Made by a program: the position numbers and the translations under genes. Of a stretch of 64,000 bases of DNA, positions 44,427 to 52,461 are shown in pieces. The DNA comes from Adhaeribacter soli (lineage in GTDB: Bacteria > Bacteroidota > Bacteroidia > Cytophagales > Hymenobacteraceae), in the NCBI RefSeq assembly GCF_008727925.1, contig NZ_VTWT01000001.1, positions 558,001 to 622,000 of the forward strand, in the 5' to 3' direction. Every line of letters begins with the position of its first letter. The stretch's first letter is position 1. The notes beneath the pieces were generated by a model, which made no database searches, had not been told where the DNA came from, and saw only the letters and a list, made by a program, of their open reading frames with translations.

Positions 44427-44875
44427 GCCCCAAACAAAAATCCATCGTAATCCTGATCGCCGACGACGATGCCGAAGACCGCATGCTGGTAAAAGACGCC
44501 CTGGACGAAGGCCGCCTGAAAAACGATATCCACTTTGTAGAAAACGGCGAAGAGCTGATCGACTATTTGCATAACCGCGGCCGCTTCGCCGATAAAGAAA
44601 AGTTTCCGACGCCCGGCCTCATTCTGCTCGATCTGAACATGCCGAAAAAAGACGGTCGGGAGGCATTAAAGGAGATCAAAAATGATCCGCACCTTCGCCT
44701 AATTCCGGTGGTGGTGCTTACCACGTCCAAAGCCGAAGAAGACATTCTCCGTACTTACGACATGGGTGTAAGCTCCTTCATTACCAAACCCGTAACGTTC
44801 ACTGCCCTGGTAGATGTAATGAAAACCCTGAGCAAATACTGGTTCGAAATTGTTGAGCTCCCGAAGATTGATTAA
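44423..44875 (+). CDS. Single-domain response regulator (Rcp1-like)
   Basis: 150 residues: one receiver domain with DDD (14-16), phospho-acceptor D70 in LILLDLNMPKKDGRE, TTS switch and K in ITKPV. The insertions and C-terminal helix match the phytochrome-associated Rcp1-like regulators common in Cytophagales. It starts inside the last codons of the upstream haem-PAS kinase (ATGA overlap, 4 bp), so it is translationally coupled and is the probable cognate partner. Confidence 0.93.
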   Translation: MSPKQKSIVILIADDDAEDRMLVKDALDEGRLKNDIHFVENGEELIDYLHNRGRFADKEKFPTPGLILLDLNMPKKDGREALKEIKNDPHLRLIPVVVLTTSKAEEDILRTYDMGVSSFITKPVTFTALVDVMKTLSKYWFEIVELPKID

Positions 44876-44972
44876 ATCTTTAGATTTGAAAATTGAAAAT
44901 TTGAAGATTTGGAAAAGGAGCGGAAATGATAGGGTTTTGGGTTGAAAAAGTCAGAACTATTTAATTGTAAAG

Positions 44973-45590
44973 GTGAAGAAAAATCTAATAATTCTATCCG
45001 TTTTACTGCTTTTGAGTTTCTTATCCTGTCAGACGAATGAAAGCATTCAAAAGGAGAAGAAAATTAGAAAGGTAGATTTCCAAGGGAAGAATTATTTAAT
45101 TACTGAAGTTGATAGTTCCGCTAATATCCTATTGGAGTCTGATGAATTTTCAGGTGTAATTTTTTCAAAGGATTACAAAGTTTATGGCCACTTTTTCCCC
45201 TGGATCTCAAGGAATGATTCAAAGGAGAAAATAGTGATCCGCTTTAACCCTGTACTAGGAGATATTGTTGCGGCAGAAAGGATCTTAAAAAGATGCATTG
45301 AAATAGATAAAATTGATGCGGATGGATTGGAAATTTATGAAGGTAAAATTTATGACCTTCCCAATTACTACCGGCAATATTTCGGGGCTATCAATGAAAA
45401 TGATGAAAAGATTATTTGGGTTAACTGTTTTTTAAAACCAAGTAATCTTACAAAAGGATTTAACATTCATCAGGACTGGAAAGTAAATTCAGTTGAAGTA
45501 CAAGATGGAGGTAAAGCTTATTTTAATATTGAAATAAATATTACATCTGGTAAGTGCTACAATTTCTTTAGGAATTCCATAGGAGGATAA
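44973..45590 (+). CDS. AT-rich hypothetical lipoprotein, GTG start
   Basis: 205 residues starting at GTG 44973. Signal sequence MKKNLIILSVLLLLSFLSC with lipobox C19. The mature protein is alpha/beta, no motif recognised. AT-rich codons contrast with the two-component genes on both sides, and purine-rich GAAGATTTGGAAA repeats precede it (44880-44920), so it looks inserted into the signalling cluster. Confidence 0.62.
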   Translation: MKKNLIILSVLLLLSFLSCQTNESIQKEKKIRKVDFQGKNYLITEVDSSANILLESDEFSGVIFSKDYKVYGHFFPWISRNDSKEKIVIRFNPVLGDIVAAERILKRCIEIDKIDADGLEIYEGKIYDLPNYYRQYFGAINENDEKIIWVNCFLKPSNLTKGFNIHQDWKVNSVEVQDGGKAYFNIEINITSGKCYNFFRNSIGG

Positions 45591-45660
45591 AATTTTAATA
45601 TTTTTCTTACATTAACGAATTCCTTTCAGTACCAAAACTCAAAATAAAGAAGCAAAAAAG

Positions 45661-45781
45661 CTCCCCTCCTTAAAAAAGGAGGGGTTGGGGGTGGTTGTAT
45701 TTCCAAGTAGTCTAAAAACTACTGCTCGGTTTAGAAACAGAATTAAAAAGTCTCCTTTTCAAGGAGGGGTTGGGGGTGGTT
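45661..45781. repeat. Two direct copies of a G-rich hairpin repeat
   Basis: GGAGGGGTTGGGGGTGGTT occurs at about 45678 and 45763. Each is preceded by a CTCC-rich arm that can pair with it. The G runs could form a quadruplex on the plus strand. Confidence 0.7.
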
Positions 45782-45815
45782 AAAAACTTTCGCCTGCTAT
45801 CACCACAAAATCAGA

Positions 45816-47048
45816 ATGCCGGATAAAATTAAAATACTGCTGGTAGACGACGACGAAGATGATTACATCATCACCCGGGATATTATTGACGATATTCCGG
45901 CCCGGAATTACCGCATCGACTGGACACCTTCCTTCAGCGAAGCCTTAGAGCTGATCGCCCAGCGCCGGCACGACATTTACCTGGTAGATTACCGCCTCGG
46001 CGCCCACGACGGCCTGGAGTTAATTACCCGCGCCCTGGAAACCGGCTGCACCGCGCCCTTTATTCTCCTCACCGGCCAGAGCGACCGCGAAACCGACGAA
46101 AAGGCCATGCGTCTGGGTGCTTCCGATTACCTTGTGAAAGGCACCATCAGCCCGAACGAACTCGAACGTTCCATCCGCTACAGCATCGAGCATGCTAAGA
46201 GTTTAGAGGAAATTCAGAAGCTGAACACCGAACTGGAGCAGCGCGTAGAAGACCGAACCCACGAACTGGCCGAAGCCATTAAAAAGCTCGAAAAATCGAA
46301 CCGGAGTTTGCAGGAAGCGCAGCGGGAAATCCGCAAAGCGTTGCAGAAAGAAAAAGAGTTGCACGAGCTGAAAAGCCGGTTTGTAACCATCGCCTCGCAC
46401 GAGTTCCGCACGCCGCTTAGCACGGTGCTTTCTTCGGCTTCGCTCATCGGTAAATACAAAACCACCGAAGACGACGACAAGCGCCAGAAACACGTAGACC
46501 GGATCAAGTCGGCGGTGAGCAATTTAACCAGTATTCTGAACGATTTCCTGAGCATCAGCCGCATCGAGGAAGGCAAAATTTACAACGTTCCTACTAGCTT
46601 TAACCTGGAAGTTTTCTGCCTCGAGGTTACCGACGAAATGCAGGGGTTTGTGAAGCAGGGGCAGCAGATCCAGTATCAGCATTTCGGCAGCCAGAAAACC
46701 ATAAATCTCGACAAGCAGCTGCTCAAAAATATCCTGCTTAACCTGCTTTCCAATGCGAGTAAATATTCGGCCGAAGGCAAGACCATTTTCTTTACCACCG
46801 AGATCGCCGAAAATAAAATTCAGATAAAAGTGAAAGACGAAGGCATCGGCATTCCGGACGCCGACAAAGCGCATTTGTTCGATCCGTTTTTCCGGGCGCA
46901 AAACGTAACCAACATCCAGGGAACCGGCCTCGGCCTGAACATCGTTAAACGCTACGTAGACATTATGGGTGGCACGTTGAGCTACGAAAGCGAACTCGAC
47001 CAGGGCACCACCTTCATTATTAATTTTCCGCACGCACCTAACCTATGA
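45816..47048 (+). CDS. Receiver-histidine kinase (REC-HisKA-HATPase)
   Basis: 410 residues. The N-terminal receiver domain has DDDEDD (11-16) and D58 in IYLVDYRLG, then a long coiled coil (about 130-185), HisKA box IASHEFRTPL with H195, and HATPase_c (LLNLLSNASKYS, DEGIGIPD, GTGLGLNIVKR). No sensor domain and no membrane segment, so its kinase is probably controlled by phosphorylation of its own receiver, acting as a relay. It overlaps the Crp-type regulator by 4 bp, the likely output. Confidence 0.93.
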   Translation: MPDKIKILLVDDDEDDYIITRDIIDDIPARNYRIDWTPSFSEALELIAQRRHDIYLVDYRLGAHDGLELITRALETGCTAPFILLTGQSDRETDEKAMRLGASDYLVKGTISPNELERSIRYSIEHAKSLEEIQKLNTELEQRVEDRTHELAEAIKKLEKSNRSLQEAQREIRKALQKEKELHELKSRFVTIASHEFRTPLSTVLSSASLIGKYKTTEDDDKRQKHVDRIKSAVSNLTSILNDFLSISRIEEGKIYNVPTSFNLEVFCLEVTDEMQGFVKQGQQIQYQHFGSQKTINLDKQLLKNILLNLLSNASKYSAEGKTIFFTTEIAENKIQIKVKDEGIGIPDADKAHLFDPFFRAQNVTNIQGTGLGLNIVKRYVDIMGGTLSYESELDQGTTFIINFPHAPNL

Positions 47049-48106
47049 AAAAGATCCTCCTTATTGAAGACAACCAGGAAATCCGCGAGAACATTGCCGA
47101 AATCCTTACCCTTGCCAACTACCAGGTAGCCGAGGCCGAAAACGGTAAGGTAGGCGTGGAAAAAGCCAAAAAGGAACACCCGGACCTCATCATTTGCGAC
47201 ATCATGATGCCCCAGCTCGACGGTTACGGCGTGCTGCACATGCTGGGCAAAGATCCGGCAACGTCTTCCATTCCCTTCATTTTCCTTACTGCTAAATCTG
47301 AAAAAGACGATTTCCGCAAAGGCATGAACCTGGGTGCCGACGACTACCTGGTAAAACCTTTCGACGATCTGGAACTGCTGGATGCGGTGGAAATGCGTTT
47401 GAAAAAGAACGAAATTCTGAAGGCTGAATTCAAAAAAGACCTTGATGGCCTGAACGAATTTATTGAAGAAGCCCGCGGCCTGGAAGACCTGAACAAGTAT
47501 ATTTCAACAGACCGGAAAGTCTCGGTTTTCAAGAAAAAACAGTACCTTTTTTCCGAAGGAAACTACCCGAACGCGCTGTATTTTCTGAGCAAGGGAAAAG
47601 TGAAAACGTTCAAGACAAACGAAGAAGGCCGCGAGTTCATCACCGACCTGTACAAAGACGGCGACTTCATCGGCTACCTCGATTTACTCGAAGATAAAAC
47701 CTACCGCGAATCCGCCGTAGCGCTGGAAGATTCCGAGATCTGCATCATTCAGAAAGACGACTTCTTTTCCCTCATCCACAACAACCGCGACGTCGCCAAC
47801 AAGTTCATCAAGATCCTTTCCGGCAACTTGGCCGACCGCGAAGAACGTCTCATTAAACTGGCCTACAATTCAGTGCGCAAACGCGTAGCCGAAGCCCTGC
47901 TTTTGGTAGCCAAACAATACGAACAGGCGCCGGAAAAGAAAACCGAAATGAGCATTTCCCGCGAGAACCTGGCCAGCATCGTAGGCGCCTCCAAAGAAGC
48001 CGTTATCCGCACTCTCGCCGATTTCAAAGATGAAAAACTGGTAGACCTCAGCGGCAGCAAGATCACCATCCTGAACCAGGATAAACTGGCGAAGATGCGG
48101 AATTAA
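47045..48106 (+). CDS. Receiver-cNMP-binding-Crp/Fnr HTH transcription regulator
   Basis: 353 residues in three domains: receiver (1-120, D52 in IICDIMMPQLDG, K104), cyclic-nucleotide-binding-like beta roll (about 158-265), and Crp-type winged HTH (about 275-345). The recognition helix GASKEAVIR has E318 and R322 in the positions that read TGA half-sites in Crp and FNR. No FNR-type Cys cluster is seen, so control is by phosphorylation rather than direct oxygen sensing; whether the beta roll binds a nucleotide is unclear. Coupled to the receiver kinase upstream by a 4-bp overlap. Confidence 0.93.
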   Translation: MKKILLIEDNQEIRENIAEILTLANYQVAEAENGKVGVEKAKKEHPDLIICDIMMPQLDGYGVLHMLGKDPATSSIPFIFLTAKSEKDDFRKGMNLGADDYLVKPFDDLELLDAVEMRLKKNEILKAEFKKDLDGLNEFIEEARGLEDLNKYISTDRKVSVFKKKQYLFSEGNYPNALYFLSKGKVKTFKTNEEGREFITDLYKDGDFIGYLDLLEDKTYRESAVALEDSEICIIQKDDFFSLIHNNRDVANKFIKILSGNLADREERLIKLAYNSVRKRVAEALLLVAKQYEQAPEKKTEMSISRENLASIVGASKEAVIRTLADFKDEKLVDLSGSKITILNQDKLAKMRN

Positions 48107-48160
48107 CCTTCAGGTTTTACTGGCTAAAATGGTAATGTTTTAGGCGGTAAAAGTAGCTTC

Positions 48161-48224
48161 AAAAGCCATTAGCGAATCGTAGCGTAGGGTTTAAACCCTA
48201 CGCTACGATTCGCTAATGGCTTTT
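48161..48224. repeat. 64-bp perfect palindrome with 28-bp shared core
   Basis: Perfect symmetry about 48192/48193. The inner 28 bp (48179-48206, GTAGCGTAGGGTTT and its complement) is identical to the core of the palindrome at 52074-52119, while the outer 18 bp on each side is different yet still self-complementary. It ends in TTTTTT, so it could also stop transcription from the regulator gene. Confidence 0.85.
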
Positions 48225-48230
48225 TTATAT

Positions 48231-48310
48231 TTTGTCATCCTGAGCACAGTGAAGGACCTCGTTGACATCCAGCAGAAACGCCGCTACAAGGAGCCGAAAA
48301 GCTTCTTGGT
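48231..48310. repeat. Part of the TGTCATCCTGAG dispersed repeat
   Basis: TTTGTCATCCTGAGCACAG followed by GAAGGACCTCGTTGACATCC. It directly abuts the 64-bp palindrome. Confidence 0.6.
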
Positions 48311-48429
48311 TAGCCTACAGAATGAACGTGGTTTTAATTTTCCACCGCCTTCAAACAATAAAATCCCTTTTCTGAAGTAGTTAATCTAAACACCAATCCC
48401 TAACTTCGGATAATAAAACGCAATTGATA

Positions 48430-50022
48430 ATGAAGAAAATAAGCTTTACCCGTATTTCGGCGGTTTTCCTGCTGTTCGTGGGCAGTAGCACCCTTAATGT
48501 ACAGGCGCAAATGTCCGCCAAAAAGATCGACCAGCTGGTTGAAAATACCATGAAAACGTTCGATGTGCCGGGCATTGCCGTAGCGGTAGTTAAAGACGGA
48601 AAAGTGATTCACTCGAAAGGCTACGGTGTCCGTTCGTTGAACACCAAGCAGAAAGTAGACGAAAATACGCTTTTTGGGATTGCCTCCAACAGCAAGGCTT
48701 TTGCCACCGCTTCCATTGCCATGCTGGTAGACGAGAAAAAGCTTAAATGGGACGATAAAGTAACCGACTACATTCCCGAATTTCGGATGTACAACCCTTA
48801 CGTTACCGAAGAATTCACTATCCGCGATCTGGTTACGCACCGGAGCGGTCTGGGCCTGGGTGCCGGCGATTTAATGGCTTTCCCGGATTCCAATTCCTAC
48901 ACCATGCCGGAGATCATCCACAACCTCCGGTACCTGAAACCCGTTTCCGGCTTTCGCACCAAATACGACTACGACAACCTGCTTTACATGACTGCCGGCG
49001 AAGTGGTAGCCAAAGTAAGTGGCATGAGCTGGGCAGCTTTTGTAGAAGAACGCATGATGAAACCGCTGCAGATGACCCAAAGCGCCGCTACCTACAAACG
49101 CCTGAAAGATAAAAGCAACGTAATTGATCCCCACGCGCCGGTAAAGGGGAAAGTGCAGGTGGTTGACCGCTTTAACAGCGAAATCGGTCCGGCCGCCTGG
49201 GGCTTGTATTCCAACCTGATCGACATGAACAAGTGGGTACTGATGCAGCTGAACAAAGGCAAATTCGGCGAAGGCCAGAAAAACCGTTTGTTCAGTGAAG
49301 CTCAGCAAAATGAAATGTGGAGCCCGCAAACCCTGCTGCCGCTAAGCTCCTATAATCCTTACAACAGTCATTTTCTGGCCTACGGTTTAGGGTGGTTTGT
49401 TACCGATGTAAAAGGCACCAAACAGGTTTCACATACCGGTGGCATGCCGGGCATGGTAACCCAGGTAACACTGCTGCCGGATATGAATCTGGGTATTATT
49501 GTGCTAACGAATCAGCAGTCCGGTTCTGCTTTTACGGCTATTACGAACCAGATAAAGGACAGCTATTTAGGCATTAAAAATACTGACCGCGTAAAAGAAT
49601 ACAACGAGCGCCGTTTAGCCGGCGAAGCCCACGCTGCCAAAGTTGTAGCCAAAGTTGAGAACGAAATAAAAGAGCAACAGGCCAAAAAAGCTGCAACTAT
49701 CGAGCCTTCTGCCATCGTAGGTACTTACAAGGACAACTGGTTCGGCGAAGTGGAGATCTTCGAAAAGCATGGAAAGACCTGGTTCAAATCGCAACGCTCG
49801 CCCAAGCTGATCGGAGAGATGCTGCCCTACAAAGCCAACACCTACATCGTAAAATGGCGCGACCGCAGCCAGGATGCCGATGCCTTCGTCATGTTCAGCC
49901 TCGACAACGACGGTAAAGCTACTAGCATTAAAATGAAGCCTATTTCCCCGCTAACCGACTTCAGCTTCGACTTCCAGGACCTGGATCTGTACCGGATAAA
50001 AGACGCTGCTGCTTCGCTTTGA
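48430..50022 (+). CDS. Secreted serine hydrolase, beta-lactamase/class C PBP fold
   Basis: 530 residues from the ATG at 48430 (an in-frame TTG at 48424 is less likely). Signal peptide ends near VQAQ. Catalytic motifs: SNSK (S86, K89), Y181-D-N183 (YxN), and HTGG in place of KTG. A C-terminal domain (about 400-530) with TYKDNWFGEVEIFEKHGKTW matches DUF3471, often fused to these enzymes. Probably a periplasmic peptidase or esterase; true beta-lactamase activity is unlikely with this layout. A terminator-like hairpin lies near 50314-50365. Confidence 0.9.
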   Translation: MKKISFTRISAVFLLFVGSSTLNVQAQMSAKKIDQLVENTMKTFDVPGIAVAVVKDGKVIHSKGYGVRSLNTKQKVDENTLFGIASNSKAFATASIAMLVDEKKLKWDDKVTDYIPEFRMYNPYVTEEFTIRDLVTHRSGLGLGAGDLMAFPDSNSYTMPEIIHNLRYLKPVSGFRTKYDYDNLLYMTAGEVVAKVSGMSWAAFVEERMMKPLQMTQSAATYKRLKDKSNVIDPHAPVKGKVQVVDRFNSEIGPAAWGLYSNLIDMNKWVLMQLNKGKFGEGQKNRLFSEAQQNEMWSPQTLLPLSSYNPYNSHFLAYGLGWFVTDVKGTKQVSHTGGMPGMVTQVTLLPDMNLGIIVLTNQQSGSAFTAITNQIKDSYLGIKNTDRVKEYNERRLAGEAHAAKVVAKVENEIKEQQAKKAATIEPSAIVGTYKDNWFGEVEIFEKHGKTWFKSQRSPKLIGEMLPYKANTYIVKWRDRSQDADAFVMFSLDNDGKATSIKMKPISPLTDFSFDFQDLDLYRIKDAAASL

Positions 50023-50147
50023 TTAACTATAAGGATTAAAAGCTAATAACTTATATCCGCCATTATTGGTGTTATTCCACCGTTGTTGGTGTTTTCACCA
50101 TAGCCGTCATGCTAAGAAGAAAAGCTGGTTATTCCGAGCAACGTCGA

Positions 50148-50252
50148 GGAAACTTATACATACTTCTATGACAAAGCGAGCATAGCAAGATTTGTCTTAC
50201 CGTTTAATTTTAAATATGCGGCTCCATAAGTTCCCTCAACTTCGTTCGGGAT
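50148..50252. repeat. Dispersed repeat, TTCCGAGCA/CTTCGTTCGGGATGAC type
   Basis: ATTCCGAGCAACGTCGAGG at the left and CCCTCAACTTCGTTCGGGAT at the right; same ends as 36348-36473. Confidence 0.65.
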
Positions 50253-50313
50253 GACCCAATAAATTAGCTTAGCCTGACGGCTATGTTGTTTTCACCAACA
50301 ACTTAGATGCCCC

Positions 50314-50365
50314 AAAAACCTGTTCCAGTCTGCAAATATGCGGCTTGAGCAGGTTTTTGTTTTTT
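50314..50365 (+). terminator. Terminator-like hairpin after the serine hydrolase
   Basis: AAAAACCTGTTC faces GAGCAGGTTTTT (one G-U pair) and is followed by TTTTTT. It is 290 bp past the stop. Confidence 0.55.
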
Positions 50366-50415
50366 CTTCCCTGGAAGTTGACTTAGTTTACATTACTATC
50401 CTTATCAGACATCAA

Positions 50416-50520
50416 TAGAAATCGTCATCTCGACCGAAGGGAGAGATCTCAGGAATAAGGTAGAAAAGCCAGAATAAAAGCTAAACCAAAATGACGGGAA
50501 CTTGCCTGACGTCGGGGTAC
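50416..50520. repeat. Dispersed repeat, CGTCATCTCGACC type
   Basis: CGTCATCTCGACCGAAGGGA with AGATCTCAGGAATAAGG and trailing CTGACGTCGGGG; similar to 36216-36335. Confidence 0.6.
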
Positions 50521-50640
50521 CTTGAAAGTTATTTTCAACAACTACTGCAAACCCAGTGACAACAATCTGCCTCAAAATTGACAATTGTCATGTTTTCATT
50601 TACCGAATCTTCTGAACTTTGTATCGGAATTTGAAGAAAT

Positions 50641-51900
50641 ATGGAAAACCAGTTTAAAGCCCTAACCCTTTCGTACAAAAATGCCCCGATCGCCATCCGC
50701 GAACTGGTGGCTCTGAACGAAACCGGTTGCCGGAACCTGTTGCTTAAGATCAAAGAATACACTTCGGCGGAAGATGTGATGGTACTTTCTACCTGCAACC
50801 GCACCGAAGTTTATTATACCGCTGCAACCGATCTTTCCCGGGAGATCATTAAACTGATTGCCGTAGAAAAAGGCTTTATTGCTACCAAAAATATTCAGCC
50901 GTTTTTCCGCCACCTCACCGGCCAAGAAGGCATTAAACATCTTTTCCAGGTAGCTTTAGGCCTGCAATCGCAGGTAATGGGCGACGTACAGATTTTAAAC
51001 CAAGTGAAGAACGCTTACCAGTGGGCCGCCGATGCCAATACCGCCGGACCGTTCCTGCACCGCCTCATGCACACCATTTTCTTCACCAACAAGCGTGTGG
51101 TAAACGAAACCGCTTTCCGCGACGGCGCTGCTTCGGTATCGTATGCTACGGTAGAACTGGTGGAAGAACTGACCCGCGAAATGAACAATCCGCGCGTGCT
51201 CATGATCGGGGTAGGGGAGATCGGGGCTGATGTTTGCCGCAACTTCATCAAATCCCGACTAAACAACATCATCATCACCAACCGCACGTTTGAGAAAGCC
51301 GAAGCCTTAGCCATTGAATGCAATGCTACGGCCGTTCCTTACGAAACGTTATGGGAAGAGATCCAGAAAGCCGATGTGGTTATTTCTTCCGTTCCCGGCG
51401 ATGCCCTGTTCATCAGCAAAGAAGCCATCGAGGCCATGGGCGAATACCGCTACAAATTCTTCATCGACCTGTCCATGCCACGCAGCATCGACAATGCACT
51501 GGAAACTCTGCCGGGCGCATTCGTTTACAACATCGACAGCATCCGCAACCGTGCCACCGAAGCCCAGGAACGCCGCCTGGCTGCTATCCCGGAGGTGAAA
51601 AACATCATTGCCGAAGCTATGGCCGAATTCAAATCCTGGGCGCAGGAACTGGTAATTTCTCCGGCCATTCAGCAGTTCAAGCAAATGCTGGAAGAGATCC
51701 GGCAGCAGGAAATGGCCCGTTACCTGAAAAAGCTTTCCGATTCGGAAAAGGAACTGGTAGAAATGGTTACCAAAAGCATGATGCAGAAGATCCTGAAATA
51801 CCCGGTAGTTGAACTGAAAGCTGCCTGTCAGCGTGGCGAATCCGAAAACTTACTGGAAGGCTTAACGGCTTTATTCAACCTTGAAAAGCAGGAGGCTTAA
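50641..51900 (+). CDS. hemA: Glutamyl-tRNA reductase
   Basis: 419 residues. It makes glutamate-1-semialdehyde from Glu-tRNA, the first step of the C5 haem pathway. Seen: VLSTCNRTEVYY with the catalytic C52, GLQSQVMGDVQILNQVKNAY, the NADPH-binding VLMIGVGEIGADV (about 190-202), and SVPGDALFI; the helical dimerisation domain fills 310-419. No hemL, hemB or hemC is next to it. Haem supply could matter for the haem-PAS kinase at 42864, but that is only a thematic link. Confidence 0.97.
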   Translation: MENQFKALTLSYKNAPIAIRELVALNETGCRNLLLKIKEYTSAEDVMVLSTCNRTEVYYTAATDLSREIIKLIAVEKGFIATKNIQPFFRHLTGQEGIKHLFQVALGLQSQVMGDVQILNQVKNAYQWAADANTAGPFLHRLMHTIFFTNKRVVNETAFRDGAASVSYATVELVEELTREMNNPRVLMIGVGEIGADVCRNFIKSRLNNIIITNRTFEKAEALAIECNATAVPYETLWEEIQKADVVISSVPGDALFISKEAIEAMGEYRYKFFIDLSMPRSIDNALETLPGAFVYNIDSIRNRATEAQERRLAAIPEVKNIIAEAMAEFKSWAQELVISPAIQQFKQMLEEIRQQEMARYLKKLSDSEKELVEMVTKSMMQKILKYPVVELKAACQRGESENLLEGLTALFNLEKQEA

Positions 51901-51937
51901 GAACTTATTTCTGCCTGGAAGTTCGCACATAAATACA

Positions 51938-52172
51938 CCTGTCATCCTGAGCGCCAGCGAAGGGCCTCGTCGGCTTTCAGCAGTGCATTTACAATTTTAG
52001 CATTACGCCGATAGTTACGTCGCATCTGCTCAAAGTATAGAGCTACTGTACAAAAAAGTTGTACCGTAAATCAAAATTCTCTGTAGCGTAGGGTTTAAAC
52101 CCTACGCTACAGAGAATTTCATTAATTCAAAGCAATTTCAAAAGATACTCTGGCCATTTTTGAGATAGCTTC
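51938..52172. repeat. TGTCATCCTGAG dispersed element with a palindrome inside it
   Basis: The left part, CTGTCATCCTGAGCGCCAGC and the following GCCTCGTCGGC, matches the element family; the right end TTTTTGAGATAGCTTC matches its terminal repeat. The palindrome 52074-52119 sits inside. Confidence 0.65.
52074..52119. repeat. 46-bp perfect palindrome with the same 28-bp core
   Basis: Symmetric about 52096/52097. The core 52083-52110 equals that of 48179-48206; the outer 9-bp arms (AAATTCTCT and complement) differ from the other copy. Confidence 0.85.
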
Positions 52173-52218
52173 AAGTTATTCTCTTACTCAAACAAATATA
52201 AATCAAGATATAGTTTTT

Positions 52219-52253
52219 AAAAAAGGGAAGCAGCACTACTGTTTCCCTTTTTT
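52219..52253 (+). terminator. Intrinsic terminator, probably of hemA
   Basis: AAAAAAGGGAA faces TTCCCTTTTTT with CAG/CTG pairing inside; T run on the plus strand. Confidence 0.75.
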
Positions 52254-52283
52254 ATTTTCTAAGCAGAAAGCTTAAAGATTAAA

Positions 52284-52323
52284 TGACATTTATCACCAGA
52301 ATCCTTGCAGCTGGTCATTTTTG
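52284..52323 (+). promoter_or_regulatory. Candidate Crp/Fnr-type box and -7 box
   Basis: TGACATTTATCA (52284-52295) is 26.5 bp (centre) before CATTTTTG (52316-52323), one base off TAnnTTTG. Spacing is within 2 bp of that at 42785/42819. The mRNA leader before 52462 would be about 130 nt. Confidence 0.4.
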
Positions 52324-52461
52324 CCGAAGCCAGAGCTTGGTACTTTTAACAAAAAATCGGTACTGAAAAGGCGGTAAAAATTCTGGCCATAATTCGCGGG
52401 TTACCGAACCTCCGTACTATTTAAAATCTTCCTTAACAGTTCCTGAAAATTGATCCAGTTT

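Larger units (their letters stand above)
48107..48429. other. Intergenic region with giant palindrome and repeat
   Basis: 323 bases: a 64-bp perfect palindrome (48161-48224) and a dispersed-repeat part (48231-48310). No gene. Confidence 0.7.
50023..50640. other. Repeat-rich intergenic region
   Basis: 618 bases. Contents: tandem GTTGGTGTT/CACCA words (50060-50100), dispersed repeats at about 50148-50252 and 50416-50520, and a terminator between them. The last 60 bp are the hemA promoter region. Confidence 0.65.
51901..52461. other. Intergenic region with repeat, palindrome, terminator and Crp/Fnr-like box
   Basis: 561 bases between hemA and the next operon. It holds a dispersed element (51938-52172) with a 46-bp palindrome inside it, a terminator (52219-52253), and a TGAC-N4-ATCA box (52284-52295) with a near-consensus -7 box (52316-52323). 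No gene. Confidence 0.7.

Noticed and set aside
47045-48106. Direct oxygen-sensing FNR protein
   Set aside because: No N-terminal Cys cluster; the N-terminus is a phospho-receiver domain.
48430-50022. Serine hydrolase as an antibiotic-resistance beta-lactamase
   Set aside because: SxxK and YxN are shared by many peptidases and esterases; the DUF3471-like tail and HTG motif favour a non-lactamase role.
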